From Calliopsis andreniformis (Eukaryota; Arthropoda; Insecta; Hymenoptera; Andrenidae), in assembly GCF_051401765.1 (NCBI RefSeq), contig NC_135068.1, forward strand, positions 1,860,001 to 1,924,000: DNA of 64,000 nt, written 5' to 3'. Every line of letters begins with the position of its first letter. Position 1 is the stretch's first letter. A model generated the notes under the pieces. That model was not told the origin of the DNA, searched no databases, and was given only the letters and a program-made list of their open reading frames with translations. The position numbers and the translations under genes are program-made. Below are positions 21,908 to 33,031 of the stretch, in pieces.

Positions 21908-24329
21908 CACTAGAACTACCAAGGGGGTCAAAATGACTTGTTTGACATTTCTTATAATTATAACTCATTTCAGGTACATTTTATTTCTGGAAATTTTGCA
22001 CGACTTTTTCTAAGATATACAAATAATTAATTCTGTAAAACAGTTTTCTTTTTTTTATCATTTTGTTGTAAATTTGTATGCAGTATACCTACATATACCG
22101 AGATGAGTCATTTTGACCCCCCTACTGTTTACGCTTGGCCATTACTTGCAGTATTTACATCAGTCAAGGTCACGTTCAGATGGATCAGAGGTCAGATTAC
22201 TTTCAGTCGATCATCAGAAACGCTGCCATATACAACTCAGTCGTCTATCAGAAACAAACTATATTCGCTATACAACTATATTCTGTAAAGTTTTAGAAGT
22301 ATATGTTTGTGCAAATCATATCGCAAACTGCTGAAATATTAGAACCCATAAAATTACTTCGAAAGAAACAATGGGAAAATTTTCACAAAGGAGTAAATTA
22401 TTGAAAGAAATAAATAATTTGGAACAAAATTGTTCCGATACAGAGTACGATGAAAGTGATCTAGTTGGAAGTACAGGTGAATACCTTCCATCAAACAACG
22501 AAAGTCCAAGCGAGTCATCCGATACTGACAGTGAAGATGAAGTACTTCGACGTTTGCGTAGAAAAAGTAAAAATATCCAAGCTTTTTCTAATTCTGAAAG
22601 TGAAAGTGATCAGGATGTTGAAATGTCTGTAATCGATCAAGAATCAGAAATATCTGTTGACGGCACTATGTGGAAAAAACTACAAGAGGGTTCAACACCA
22701 GGAAGATTACCAGTACACAACATTTTCAAAGAAATATCAGGTCCAACGGCATACGCGAAACGACATATCATGAAAGGTAGTGTAAGAACAGCATTTTCAC
22801 TGATACTTTGCAATAGTGTTATGAGACATATAAAAACTTGCACTGAAGCAGAAGGTCGTCGAATTCTGAATAACCATGACTGGACTGTATCGTTAGCAGA
22901 GTTGAATGCGTTTATAGCAATTTTATATGCTCGTGGTGCATACGAAGCAAAAAACCTAAAACTTCCATATTTATGGTCCGAAAAATGGGGTCCGAAATTT
23001 TTCTCTGAGACAATGAGCAGAAATAAATTCGCCGAAATTCTTCGGCTAATTCGGTTCGATAAGAAAAATGAAAGAAGCCAAAGATTGCAAACAGATAAAT
23101 TTGCATTAGTTTCAGAGGTATGGAATAAATTCGTTGAAAACAGTCAGATGTGTTATAAACCAGGTGCTACCATTACAGTTGATGAGCAATTATTCCCGAC
23201 CAAAACCAGATGTAGATTTACGCAGTATATGCCAAACAAACCGAATAAGTTTGGTATAAAATTCTGGTTGGCGTCGGATGTAAAAAGTAAATATGTTGTA
23301 AATGCATTTCCCTACTTAGGAAAAGATGAAATGAGATTATCCGTACCTTTAGGTGAATTTGTTGTCCTAAAGCTTATAGATCCATATATTGGTTGCGGGA
23401 GAACAGTTACAACAGATAATTTCTTTACAAGTTTGCCATTAGCAACAAAACTACTAACTAAAAGAACTTCCTTAGTTGGCACCATTAGACAAAATAAGAG
23501 AGAACTACCTAAACTTGCAAAATCAAAAAAGGATAACGTGTCTCGTTTCTCGACAGTACTTTATAAAACAGATAAATGTACTCTGACCATTTACAAGAGT
23601 AAACCTAATAAAAAAGTATTAGTGCTCAGTTCAAAACATAAGTCAGTGAAAATTGAAAAAGATGGCAAACGTTTGCCTGAAACGGTTACATTTTATAACA
23701 ATACCAAATTTGGCGTAGATGTTACGGATCAAATGGCTCGGAAATATACTGTGAAAGCTGGATCTCGAAGATGGCCATTACAAGTGTTTTACAATATCCT
23801 AGATCTTGCCGGAATAAATGCCTGGATATTATATAAAGAGACAACAGGAGAAAATATTTCAAGAAAAGACTTTTTATTCCAGTTATCCGAAGAGCTTGCA
23901 ATTGACTACAAAGAACTAACCGGCCGATCTACAGTTCAAGCAGAAGGAATATCATCATCTACATCGTCACAAAACCAGACACATATTTCGATGAAACGTA
24001 AACGGTGTCAAATCGCACAGTGTACTAATAATAAACCGAACAATATTTGTGGTACATGCCATAAACGAGTCTGTGGTAAATGTTCTGCTAAAGCAACTAT
24101 AACTTGCAAAAAATGTCTTTGATTTTTATGCATAATTATTTAATAAATTATTGCTATTATATTACTATTATTATTCAGATTATATTCAATTTTTGTTCAT
24201 AAAAGTAAAAAAATATATAAAATCGTAAAAATTGCTGTCTTTTCTTAAATGTCTTAGTAATTTAAGAAACAAGTCATTTTGACCCCTCCGGTAGAAGTAG
24301 GTATATGTCAATCGTCGGTAGTTCTAGTG
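21908..24329 (+). mobile_element. piggyBac transposon, intact, 2422 bp
   Basis: The ends are CACTAGAACTACC and GGTAGTTCTAGTG (perfect 13-bp inverted repeat), flanked by TTAA at 21904-21907 and 24330-24333. A subterminal GGTCAAAATGACTTGTTT motif recurs near both ends (21924-21942, 24270-24290) and at 22105-22125. Confidence 0.95.
22371..24122 (+). CDS. piggyBac transposase
   Basis: An uninterrupted 583-codon ORF with an acidic, Ser/Asp-rich N-terminus (residues ~15-95). The DDE_Tnp_1_7 core holds the three family Asp residues in TVDEQLFPTK (~265), TTDNFFTS (~346) and FGVDVTDQMARKY (~447). A Cys-rich C-terminal zinc-binding domain covers about residues 545-583 (CTNNKPNNICGTC...CGKC). Length and domain order match known active piggyBac transposases, which cut and paste at TTAA. 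The element's ends are also intact, so this copy could be active. The start is the only ATG before the acidic region, preceded by AT-rich untranslated sequence. The gene is intronless. Confidence 0.95.
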   Translation: MGKFSQRSKLLKEINNLEQNCSDTEYDESDLVGSTGEYLPSNNESPSESSDTDSEDEVLRRLRRKSKNIQAFSNSESESDQDVEMSVIDQESEISVDGTMWKKLQEGSTPGRLPVHNIFKEISGPTAYAKRHIMKGSVRTAFSLILCNSVMRHIKTCTEAEGRRILNNHDWTVSLAELNAFIAILYARGAYEAKNLKLPYLWSEKWGPKFFSETMSRNKFAEILRLIRFDKKNERSQRLQTDKFALVSEVWNKFVENSQMCYKPGATITVDEQLFPTKTRCRFTQYMPNKPNKFGIKFWLASDVKSKYVVNAFPYLGKDEMRLSVPLGEFVVLKLIDPYIGCGRTVTTDNFFTSLPLATKLLTKRTSLVGTIRQNKRELPKLAKSKKDNVSRFSTVLYKTDKCTLTIYKSKPNKKVLVLSSKHKSVKIEKDGKRLPETVTFYNNTKFGVDVTDQMARKYTVKAGSRRWPLQVFYNILDLAGINAWILYKETTGENISRKDFLFQLSEELAIDYKELTGRSTVQAEGISSSTSSQNQTHISMKRKRCQIAQCTNNKPNNICGTCHKRVCGKCSAKATITCKKCL

Positions 24330-24389
24330 TTAATTGAACTTTCGTGCAGAAAGCAAATGGTTTGTGCATATTTCTGAAGCTAATTTAAA

Positions 24390-26378
24390 ATGGAATATCC
24401 CAAAACGAACGGTGACGTCTACCAATATCTTAAGAGATATAAGTGCAGGATCGGTGATCACACGATGGTAATCCAGGCAATATTAAATTATTGTAATGTT
24501 AGTGAGTCAACTACGTTGATAAGTCTTTTTAAAGCAAAAGGAAGAAAGTTTTCTGTCGAATTAAAAAGAAGATGGGAGAAATCAAATCGAACTGAGGTCA
24601 GATTTCTTCAGCGGAACGTTTGTTGGCTAGAATCTGCATTTGAGTTTCCTGCAGACGTTTTACAAGAATCTTCTATGGAAGAGCAAATAGACTCGAAGCA
24701 TTTTGTAAAAAAACCGTTTGCAAATTGCTCTGAATGACAAAAAATGCGTCAAACTGCAGAACTACGGAAGTCTTTCTCAGGGGAAGAACTGCTGTTTGCA
24801 GCAAAGATGAAAATGCGAGAAGAAGGTCGAAATCATATGGCAAAAATAATAGATTTTCTGTTGAAATACCCCAATGAAGCGGAAAGAGTAAAGATTTGTT
24901 TTGAAAATGCTCTAAGCAGAGATTTATGCTCCAAAGAAAAAGCTCTCGCACTTATGACATCTTTAAATTTGTCTAAAGCTCAATACAGGATGCTAAGGAA
25001 TTTTTCATTGAGGGAAAGCAATAATTATTTTCCTTCATATTATCAGATACACCAGGCCAAAATGGAATGTTATCCGTCAAAAGAGTGTATTAACATAAGC
25101 GATAATGGTGTTGAAGTGAAGCTACAAGCCCTGTTGGATCATACAGTTAAACGTATACTAATGGTTACAAAATCAACCAAAGAGAAAAATTTGGTTTTAG
25201 TGAGTAAATGGGGATGTGATGGTGCACCTGGACAAAGCATATATAAGCAAACGGTTGCCCAGAATAATCCATTTGACGATTCTAGCGTTTTTTCCACAAC
25301 ATTAGTACCGATCAAACTTTACAAACCGGAAAATATGCAAATTGTATGGACAAACGTAAAACCATCGTCCACATTTTTCTGTCGGCCAATTAAGTTCCAG
25401 TTTACTAAAGAAAATAAGGAAACCATTATTCAAGAAGTTTCACGTATCAAATCCGAAATTTCGTCATTAAAAGCATTTCAAATCAATGGTATTGAAATAA
25501 AATATAAACTTGTTCTGACAATGGTGGACGGGAAAGTTTGCAATGCTATTTCGCAAACAGCATCTGCTATGCGTTGCTATATTTGTGGTGCATCACCTAT
25601 CCAGATGAACAATTTACAATTATTAGACTCCAAAATTTCTAAAGAAGAGTTTTATGAATTCAGATTATCACCACTACATGCCAAAATTAAATTTTTTGAA
25701 TGTCTTTTACATATGTCTTATAATTTAGATTTTAAGAAGTGGTCCGCTTCCACTCCTGAATTTAAACGCCTACAAGCAGAAAGAAAACGGATCATTCAAG
25801 ACAAATTTCGAAATGAGTTAGGGACATTAATTGACCGAGTAAAGCAAGGAGTAGGGACAACGAACGATGGCAATACAGCTAGGAGATTTTTTGAAAATCC
25901 AAAAAAGGCATCGGAGATTATTGGGATCGAGGAGTGTCTGATTCGCAGATTTGCAGTCGTTTTACAAGTTATTGCATCAGGTCAACAAGTAAATGCAAAT
26001 TTGTTCGGTGCTTATGCCAGAGAAACGGCTGAAATGTTTGTATCAAAATACGGTTGGTTTTATATGCCAACCACTGTACATAAGGTGCTGATACATGGCG
26101 AGGATATTATTAAAAATGCCCTACTCCCCACAGGACAATTATCCGAAGAGGCCCAAGAAGCCCACAATAAAGATTTTAAAAAATTTCGAGAACATAAATC
26201 TAGGAAATTCAGCAGGAGTTCCACTAATGAAGACATTGTGAATAATTTATTAATTACATCCGACCCACTAATTTCCACAATTAGACCCCATTTTGCTACC
26301 ATAATTAACAAATCATTGTTTCCGGAAGCAATAGAAATATTAGTTTTTGACTCTAATTTAGTTGCAGAAAATAATTAA
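24390..26378 (+). pseudogene. Transib (RAG1-like) transposase, one nonsense codon
   Basis: One frame of 662 codons is interrupted only by TGA at 24735-24737, followed in the same frame by the rest from 24738. The core matches Transib/RAG1. The first acidic residue is in WGCDGAPGQS. Next come SSTFFCRPIKFQF, the second Asp in MVDGKVCNA, and the Cys pair CYICGA. LHAKIKFFECLLHMSYNLD, GTTNDGNTARRFF and the late acidic region LSEEAQEAHNKDFKKFREH follow. The enzyme would cut at the CACAGTG ends by a hairpin mechanism, as RAG1 does. Family length is about 650-700 residues, so nothing is missing. Without readthrough the 544-codon part (24744 on) still contains the whole catalytic core but lacks the N-terminal ~118 residues. 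Confidence 0.92.
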
Positions 26379-27239
26379 TTAAGCATTTGTTTTATATTTC
26401 TGGAAAATTAGCTTATATGAGTTCATGTTAGTTAAAATGTTTTTAGTTTATATTTATTATTAAATCGTTAACGTTTATTAATAGGCATTATACTATACAT
26501 TACGCAGTGTTGTGCATTTCCTAAAGTTTGTAACATGTACATACATATTCATCACACATATTTTCATTTATGTAAATATTCAAATTTCCTTTCTCTTCTT
26601 ATGTAAATATTCAAATTTCTAATTTATTTGTAAATTTTATTGGCTTAATCTCTGGCTCAGGGACTTCTGAGTACCTTTTGTTATACAATAATGGACAAAA
26701 TGTATTTTATTATAAATAAATGTAATGATATTGTTCAAATGAAGTTAAACCAATTTATCTTGTATCACAGGTTGTTTCATTTATTATAACTTCGTTCCTA
26801 ATTATGATCTTACAGTCAAAATAGACAATTCGTATCTTTGTATTGTCTACACAACATTCATGGAGTTTGAATATTAGGGGGATTTAAATTTTTCAGCAAT
26901 AATTACATCCTGTTTTATAAGCGTTTCGTTTCAAATGAGCGATCTATTGTAGCCTGGGCTCGAGCGCTCGCCAGACAATGAGGTTATGTAACACTTCCAG
27001 TTACAAAATTTCAATTTCTTTTCAAGGTGGCACGCGGTGGCAAGAAGTGTTACAATATTATTAAAGTACAATGTCTAGAGTACTAACTTACGTTAATTAA
27101 AACTTAAGATACCATAATATTTTCACGTAGTCAACGATCGAATTTAACTTTACTCATGAACTCCTTAGTTTTTTTGGAAGTAAGATATCTTGTTGAAAAA
27201 ATAGATAGAATTTAAAGAAACTGTGTATATATTACCTAT
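26379..27239. other. Transib 3' non-coding region
   Basis: AT-rich sequence after the transposase with no further ORF. A GC-richer island at 26940-27060 is unexplained. Confidence 0.5.
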
Positions 27240-27524
27240 AAAACATACTACTTAGGATAGCTGAATTAGATTTCATACTGAGTTTCAGAGATGTTAAGAA
27301 AATATTGACAAAGTCGTACTTGAAAATGGGTTCACTATCGTCACCTTAACGATGACGGTTTTTACACTACTTTTTTGGATAGCTTAATCAAAGGAATTAT
27401 GCTTTTAATTGCATTTCGTATCAAAGAAACGCATTGGCTACAAGTATAAATATAGCATTCGGTTGAATTCAAAACTTCAGATTTTAGCATATGTCCAAAA
27501 ATATACGTTACTCGTTCCACTGTG

Positions 27525-30147
27525 CGCCGCCCCTCCTGTCGCCAGCGCTGCGACAACCACGGCGGCACCTAAGAAGACAAAGCCGCCCGCTGCGACCCCG
27601 CCGAGGGCCCGCAGCCAACGCCGCGGCAAGGCCGCCTCGACCGCGCGCCCGCCTCAGCCCGGCCCAAAGCCGGTCGCACCCGCCCCCTCCTGCCCCGTTG
27701 CGACACTTGGTCCAGAGTTGTCGGCAGGAAGGAGAGGCGGAAGACGGCTGCGGAGCGCGCACACGCTGCTCCCCCGCCACCAGCCGCGGCCGCCGAAAAG
27801 GCGCCGCGCGTACGTCCGCCCTACGCACCCAAAAAGGCAGCAGTCAGCCTGACCCTCCCCCCTGGGATGACTTACGCTGAAGTCATGGCGCGCGCGGTGG
27901 CGGGCGTACGCCTGAAAGACGTCGTTATCACCGACCTAAAGTATCGAAAGGGCCGCACGGGGTCCTCCATTCTGGAGGTCCCCGGCCCAGAAAGCGCCGC
28001 ATGCGCTGACCGCCTCTCGGAAAGGTTGGTAGAAGTATTCCGCGGCACGGACGTTAAAGTGTCCAGCCCCGTCAAATGCGCCGCAGCGCGCATAAGCGGC
28101 CTGGACAAGTCCGTGACCACGGAGGCGGTGGCGGCCGCCGTCGCAGGCACAGCCGGATGTCGCGCGGACGAAGTCCGCACCGGGGCCTAGTCCGCCGATC
28201 CGCGTCCGGGCTGGGCACCGTTTGGATTCGGTGTCCAGTCGCGGCCATGAATAAAGTCGTGGCCGCCGGGCGCATAAGGGTCGGTTGGACGTCGGCGAGG
28301 GTCGAGCCTCTGGCTGCACGCCCCCAGCGGTGCTACAAGTGCCTAGAGCTGGGGCACGTGCAGCAAAAATGCCCTGTGGAGGCAGATCGCCGCGAAGGTG
28401 CTACACGTGTAGTAGCACCGAGCACATGGCGCGGCAATGTTCGGCCCCGCCGAAATGCCCGGTCTGCACTGACCTGGGCCGCTCAGCCAACCACAGACTG
28501 GGCGCTAAGGCCTGCGCGCCGCGACCGCCGCGCGACGTGGGAGGAAACCTCCCCCATCAACCGGGGCGTCCGACCAAGTTGGTCCGGCCGCGTCGGCAAC
28601 GAGGGACAAGCAACCACAGCAACAACCACCGATGGAACCACGGGCACCAGCGCCCGAAACAAAGGAAGAAGGATCCGGCCATGGGGAGGCCATGGATACA
28701 GCTTGAAGTTCACCCCCACGGCCAAAATCCTGCAAGCCAACCTCAACCACTCGGTCGCGTCGTAGGACTTACTGCAACAGACGCTGGCCGCGAGCTAGGT
28801 GTGGGGTTGGCCGTCGCGGCGGAGCCATATAGGGTACTCGACTGCCCAAATTGGGCGGGAGATGCCCTAGGCTCCGTCGCGATAATCGCCGACGGCTCAG
28901 CGGCCCTCTGCGCCTTTGCGCATGGCCGCGGCTATGTCTCGGCGACATACGGCGGCCTAGCGGTGGTCGGCATATACGCCCGGCCCAGTGCCCCCCTCGC
29001 GACGTTCGAACGGCTGCTGGACGAGGTCAGGGACGTCGTGTCCCGCTCTCCAGTCAGCCGCACTCTAGTCCTGGGCGACTTCAACGCCAAATCTACGACC
29101 GCCCGAGGGGCGGTCAGCCGCCCCGCAGATGGGCCGCCAGAAAGTTAGACGAGGACGCGCTGATGGCCGCCTCCCTCGCGATAGCCTGGCCAGAGCCGCC
29201 GGCTGGGCCCGTCGTGAACGTCAACAGCGAGGCAGAATGGTTCCGGGAGTCTTTGGCGGCGGTCTGCGACGCCGCCATGCCCCGGACCGGAAAGCCTCGC
29301 AAGCGGGCCGTATACTGGTGGTCGGGCGAAATCGCCGCCTTCCGCGACGCAAGGGTGGCAGACCGACGCCTTTACACCAGGTCCCGCAGACGTGCCAACC
29401 GCGACGGAAGAAACGCTATACGAGGGTTACCGGCAGGCAACGGTAGCCCTCCAGGCGACCATCAAGAAGGCCAAGTCCGAGGTCTGGCACGAGCTCCTGG
29501 ATTCGCTAGACCGTGACCCATGGGGGCGACCGTACAGGATCGTCCTAGGGCGATTACGCCCTGCGGCGCCCCCGGTCACGACGAGTCTCGACCCCCCCAT
29601 TCTCCGGCGTGTCGTGGACACTCTCTTTGCGGTTGATCCGGAGGAGCCACGGCCGCCGGAACCGGCGGAACCGACCACCTGATCCGCCGAATTGGGGGTC
29701 AGCCAAGCGGAGCTCGCTGCTGCCATCCGTCGCTAGGGGGTGCGCAATACCGCCCCCGGCCCGGACGTGCCTTAAAAAAGGCACTGCGCGTCCGCGGGCG
29801 CCGACTGATTAGCCACTTTAATGGCTTTTTACAGTCGGGGCGGGTCCCGCTTCTATGGAAGCGAGGACGAATAGTCCTCATCCCGAAGCAAGGAAAGCCC
29901 GCGGATTTGCCCTCCGCGTACCGGCCCATATGCCTCCTCGACGAAGTCGGCAAGTTATTCGAGCGCGTGCTCGTCCGCCGACTCGAGGAGGCAGTGTCCC
30001 GTGACGGTCCCGCCATAGCCGACTGTCAGTTCGGCTTTCGTGGGGGAAGGTCGACGCTAGACGCAATCGGTCGCGTCAAATCCCTCACGGACACGGCCGT
30101 CTCCCGGGGTGGGGTTGCGTTGGCGATAAGTCTCGACATCGCAAGGA
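27525..30147 (+). pseudogene. R1-like LINE: ORF1 C-terminus, endonuclease and RT start
   Basis: This continues the LINE interrupted upstream. Ala/Pro-rich ORF1 sequence leads to LPPGMTYAEVMARAVAGVRL (27870) and then, with frame changes, to zinc knuckles CYKCLELGHVQQKC (28330) and CYTCSSTEHMARQC (28395). ORF2 begins around 28720 (ILQANLNHS). It has endonuclease blocks (AAEPYRVLD, LVLGDFNAKST at ~29075), a deletion after the endonuclease, the linker to RT, and RT blocks (PSAYRPICLLDEVGKLFE, FGFRGGRSTLDAI, and ISLDIA at ~30135). It stops abruptly there, at the first catalytic RT motif, against the next LINE. Several frameshifts and stops make it dead. High GC sets it apart from its AT-rich neighbours. 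Confidence 0.8.
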
Positions 30148-30245
30148 TTAAGAGGAAGAAAAAAAAAAAAAACAGAAATACAAAACCAAAAGGTAAGTAA
30201 CACAACAGAATTTTTTAAAACCACTCCTTACAGAAACCGTCAATC

Positions 30246-30512
30246 ATGTCTCTAAAAGCCATACAGATAAACCTTCATCATAATGAATCAGCATCAGCAG
30301 CACTCACCAGAGTTATGGCAAGAGATAAAATCGACGTGGCAATGATACAAGAGCCATGGACAGTCCACGGGGGAGTGAGAGGATTAGAGCTAGTAGGTAA
30401 AGTATGGGCACTAAACAACGGACGAACAAGATCCTGCATCCTAACCAAGAAGGACATGGAAGTCTCAACTATACAACTGAATACGCAAGACCTGGCGGTG
30501 ATGAGAATCTAG
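30246..30512 (+). pseudogene. LINE endonuclease N-terminal fragment
   Basis: ATG 30246 opens MSLKAIQINLHHNESASAA, VAMIQEPW and RTCILTKK-like blocks typical of apurinic endonuclease domains of LINE ORF2. It ends at a stop right where the large deletion falls, after DLAVMRI. Only about 88 residues remain, so it has no catalytic use. Confidence 0.75.
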
Positions 30513-31264
30513 CGTTAAGGAGAATCCTGGAAACGCTGAGCACGACACCCATGAGAGCGGCGTAGTTGATCACGGGAATACACCCCCTGGACGTGGAGAT
30601 AAAAACGCAGGCGTTGAAAACGGCGCACAAGCTCGTCGTATGGAACGCCTGGAAGGAAAGAAATTACGGGCACAGTTCTATATTGAAGAAGGAAGGAAAC
30701 GACGCCATCAGAAGACTGGTGAGCATAAGACAGGATGATCAGACGTTGGAGTTTATGTTTCAGAGGAGATTCCGAATCAGCATGGACAGCAGAGCAAGCT
30801 GGAGAGACAAAGAAGGGAAGTTGAAACAGTACCACCAGATATGGTACACGGACGGGTCCAGGAAGAACGGTATAACCGGCGCGGCATGGACCGACGAGCA
30901 GGGTCCCGATAAGGGCGTGATTCGTCTGGGAGAACTGGCCACGGTATTCCAGGCGGAGGTACTAACTATCCAGGAATGCGCGAGAATGCTCACGGAAAGA
31001 GACGTGAAACACAAAAGAATAGCGATATGCACGGACAGCCAGACGGCGCTGAAAGCCCTAAACAAAACAGCGCACAAATCCAAAACGGTGGTGGAGTGTA
31101 AGAGGATGCTGAACAAACTGGCGGAAAGAGAGAACAGGATAGATCTGAAGTGGGTGCCAGGGCACGAAGGTATCGAAGGTAACGAAACGGTGGACAAGCT
31201 GGCGAACCAAGGATCGGACGAAAGACCGACAGACGCGGAACCGTACCTACCGATCTTGTCCTGA
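30512..31264 (+). pseudogene. LINE post-RT linker and RNase H domain
   Basis: After the deletion point, LRRILETLSTTPMRAA, a stop, and ITGIHPLDVEIKTQAL match the linker after RT. An RNase H domain follows, with its acidic set in place: Asp in WYTDGSRK, Glu in FQAEVLTIQ, Asp in CTDSQTALK, and the last acidic region in GNETVDKLA after VPGHEG. The domain removes RNA from RNA-DNA hybrids. It is open for 220 codons and looks chemically complete, but the element has no RT. Confidence 0.8.
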
Positions 31265-31266
31265 CG

Positions 31267-31530
31267 GTGAGAACGGTGATCAGGGAATGGGCACGAGAGC
31301 AAAGGAAACGCAAATGGGCGGAAACTACGGGATGCAGAGAAACGAAAGAGATGCTGGGGGAAGAACCCAAATACAAATACGCGAAAATCCTGACGGCAAT
31401 GGAAAGAGGAGAGTGTAGGTTGATGGCGGGTCTGCTGATGGGACACGCCCAACTGAAAGTCCACCTGAGCAGAATGCGCAAAGTGGAGAACAAGATGTGC
31501 GACTACTGCAAAGAGTCACACAGAGACAAC
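31267..31530 (+). pseudogene. LINE ORF2 C-terminal tail
   Basis: IREWAREQRKRKWAE, GHAQLKVHLSRM and CDYCKE match the usual tail following RNase H in this LINE group. The His/Cys cluster is cut off by the Tc1-like sequence after about 31530. One stop (TGA at 31262) separates it from RNase H. Confidence 0.65.
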
Positions 31531-33031
31531 GTAAATATTACTTATGAAAGATTTCTTGGTAACATCGAGTAAACAGATGCCACGAAAGTATTCGAACGAC
31601 GAAACTTGTAGTACAAAACAAACCTTGAATTTGACAAACAGTAAACATTGGCTTTCTTAGTTAGTGTTACACACTTCCCTTGTCCAGTGCTACAAGTGTT
31701 AATAAGATTGTGAAATTTATATTAATAATGTGCCAAAAAAAATCAGAGACAAGCATCACTGATAGGAAATTGATAATTAAGTGGCATAACGAAGGCAAGA
31801 GCTATGGCGAAATAGCACAATTGTTAGGGAGAAGTAAATCTACCATTTATTACACAGTAAGAAAATTAAAAACCATCAAGATCCTTCAGAATCATCTAGA
31901 ATCCTTCAGGATGAAGTCCGTCCTAGTCGACCCAAGAAATTAACGAAGTGGGAAGAGAATATAATTGTGCGTGAAATAAAAAAAAAAAAACAATTTCTGC
32001 ACCAAAACTTGCTATACAAGTTGCTGATAGCTTTAGAAAACAAGTTCATCCTAAACTTTGTCGAAGAATCCTCCGTGAAAATGATTTTCATGGTCGTATT
32101 CCTCGAAAGAAACCATTGATTGGCAAAGTCAATAAACAGAAGAGATTAAGTTTCGCTACAAATTATGTTAACAAGGATAAGGACTTTTGGAAACACGTTA
32201 TTTTTTCGGACGAGAGCAAATTTAACATATTTGGCTCGGAAGTCACACAATTTGGAGAAAGGCAAATAGAGAAATGGATCTTAAAAATCTACGACCAACC
32301 ATGAAACAAGGGGGTGGCTCGATAATGGTATGGGGATGTATGGCGGTCAATGGTGTTGGAAACCTCGTAATTATCGACGGAATATTAGATAAATATAAAT
32401 ATATGCAAATATTGAAAGACAATTTTAAGCAAAGTGCGGAAAAATTAGGGGTAGTAGACAATTTTCATTTTCAGCAGGACAATGATCCAAAACATACCGC
32501 ACGTATTGTTAAAGAATGGATCATATACAATGTAGCCTACGTTTTAGAAACACCCCTACAAAGTCTGGACATTAAGCCCATAGAACACTTATGGGCAGAA
32601 ATTGGCAAACAACTTAGAAAACATAATATTAATTCTAAGGAAGCTTTAAAGACAAAAATTTTAGAAGTTTGGAAGAATATAAAAAAAGAAATTACTGAAA
32701 AGTTGGTTGATAGCATGCAACGACGGTTGCAAACCATAATAAATGCTCACGGTGGTCCGACAAAATATTAGAACACTATAGTTGTTTAAAATAAGTATTA
32801 TTAATCTAGTCGTTCGAATACTTTTGTGGCGTTCATTTAGATGATGTTACCAAGAAGTATATTATAAGTATTGTTTACGTTATCAGAGACACTTCAAATT
32901 TAACATGTATAATCATGATATTTATATGTTATTACAGAAATAAAAGTATTTTGTAATTCGTAATATGACTTATGATTTCTCAACGTCAAACTTGTCATTT
33001 CAGAGCGTTCGAATACTTTCGTGACTCACTG
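31530..33031 (+). mobile_element. Tc1-like transposon with doubled (IR/DR) ends, left end truncated
   Basis: On the right, an outer repeat (33003-33031, reverse complement CAGTGAGTCACGAAAGTATT...) followed by TA and an inner repeat (32807-32829, GTCGTTCGAATACTTTTGTG) lie about 200 bp apart. On the left only the inner repeat is present (31578-31602, GCCACGAAAGTATTCGAACG). The left arm's inverted homology to the right (31530-31566 with 32842-32895) stops where LINE sequence begins. The outer left end is therefore lost. Confidence 0.75.
31728..32771 (+). pseudogene. Tc1-like transposase, frameshifted
   Basis: The N-terminal helix-turn-helix is in ITDRKLIIKWHNEGKSYGEI and GRSKSTIYYTVRKL. The frame then shifts near 31905. 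The catalytic part reads FWKHVIFSDESKFNIF (first Asp), a second frame change near 32270, GGGSIMVWGCM, FHFQQDNDPKHTA (second Asp) and IKPIEHLWAEIG (Glu), ending GGPTKY. It is a DD34E-type enzyme with all three acidic residues present. Two frameshifts inactivate it. Confidence 0.85.

Larger units (their letters stand above)
21150..27524 (+). mobile_element. Transib transposon with RSS-like ends, carrying a piggyBac
   Basis: The left end CACAGTGGAACGA and right end TCGTTCCACTGTG are perfect inverted repeats starting with the V(D)J recombination-signal heptamer CACAGTG. They are flanked by 5-bp GC duplications CGCCG at 21145-21149 and 27525-27529. Transib makes 5-bp GC-rich duplications and has RSS-like ends. 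Inverted homology continues between about 21300-21570 and 27240-27505. Without the piggyBac the element is about 3.95 kb. It sits in the Ala/Pro-rich part of the R1-like LINE ORF1. Confidence 0.92.
30148..31530 (+). mobile_element. RNase H-bearing LINE, internally deleted
   Basis: An A-run at about 30160 and a short leader precede an endonuclease start. The reverse transcriptase is missing, and the element resumes shortly before RNase H. It is cut at its 3' end near 31530 by the Tc1-like element. The RNase H domain points to the I/Loa-type group of LINEs (inference). Confidence 0.7.

Noticed and set aside
31570..32839. TA-flanked inner Tc1 element nested in an outer Tc1
   Set aside because: TA at both inner positions first suggested a nested element, but the inverted homology continues outward and the spacing fits doubled IR/DR ends of one element.
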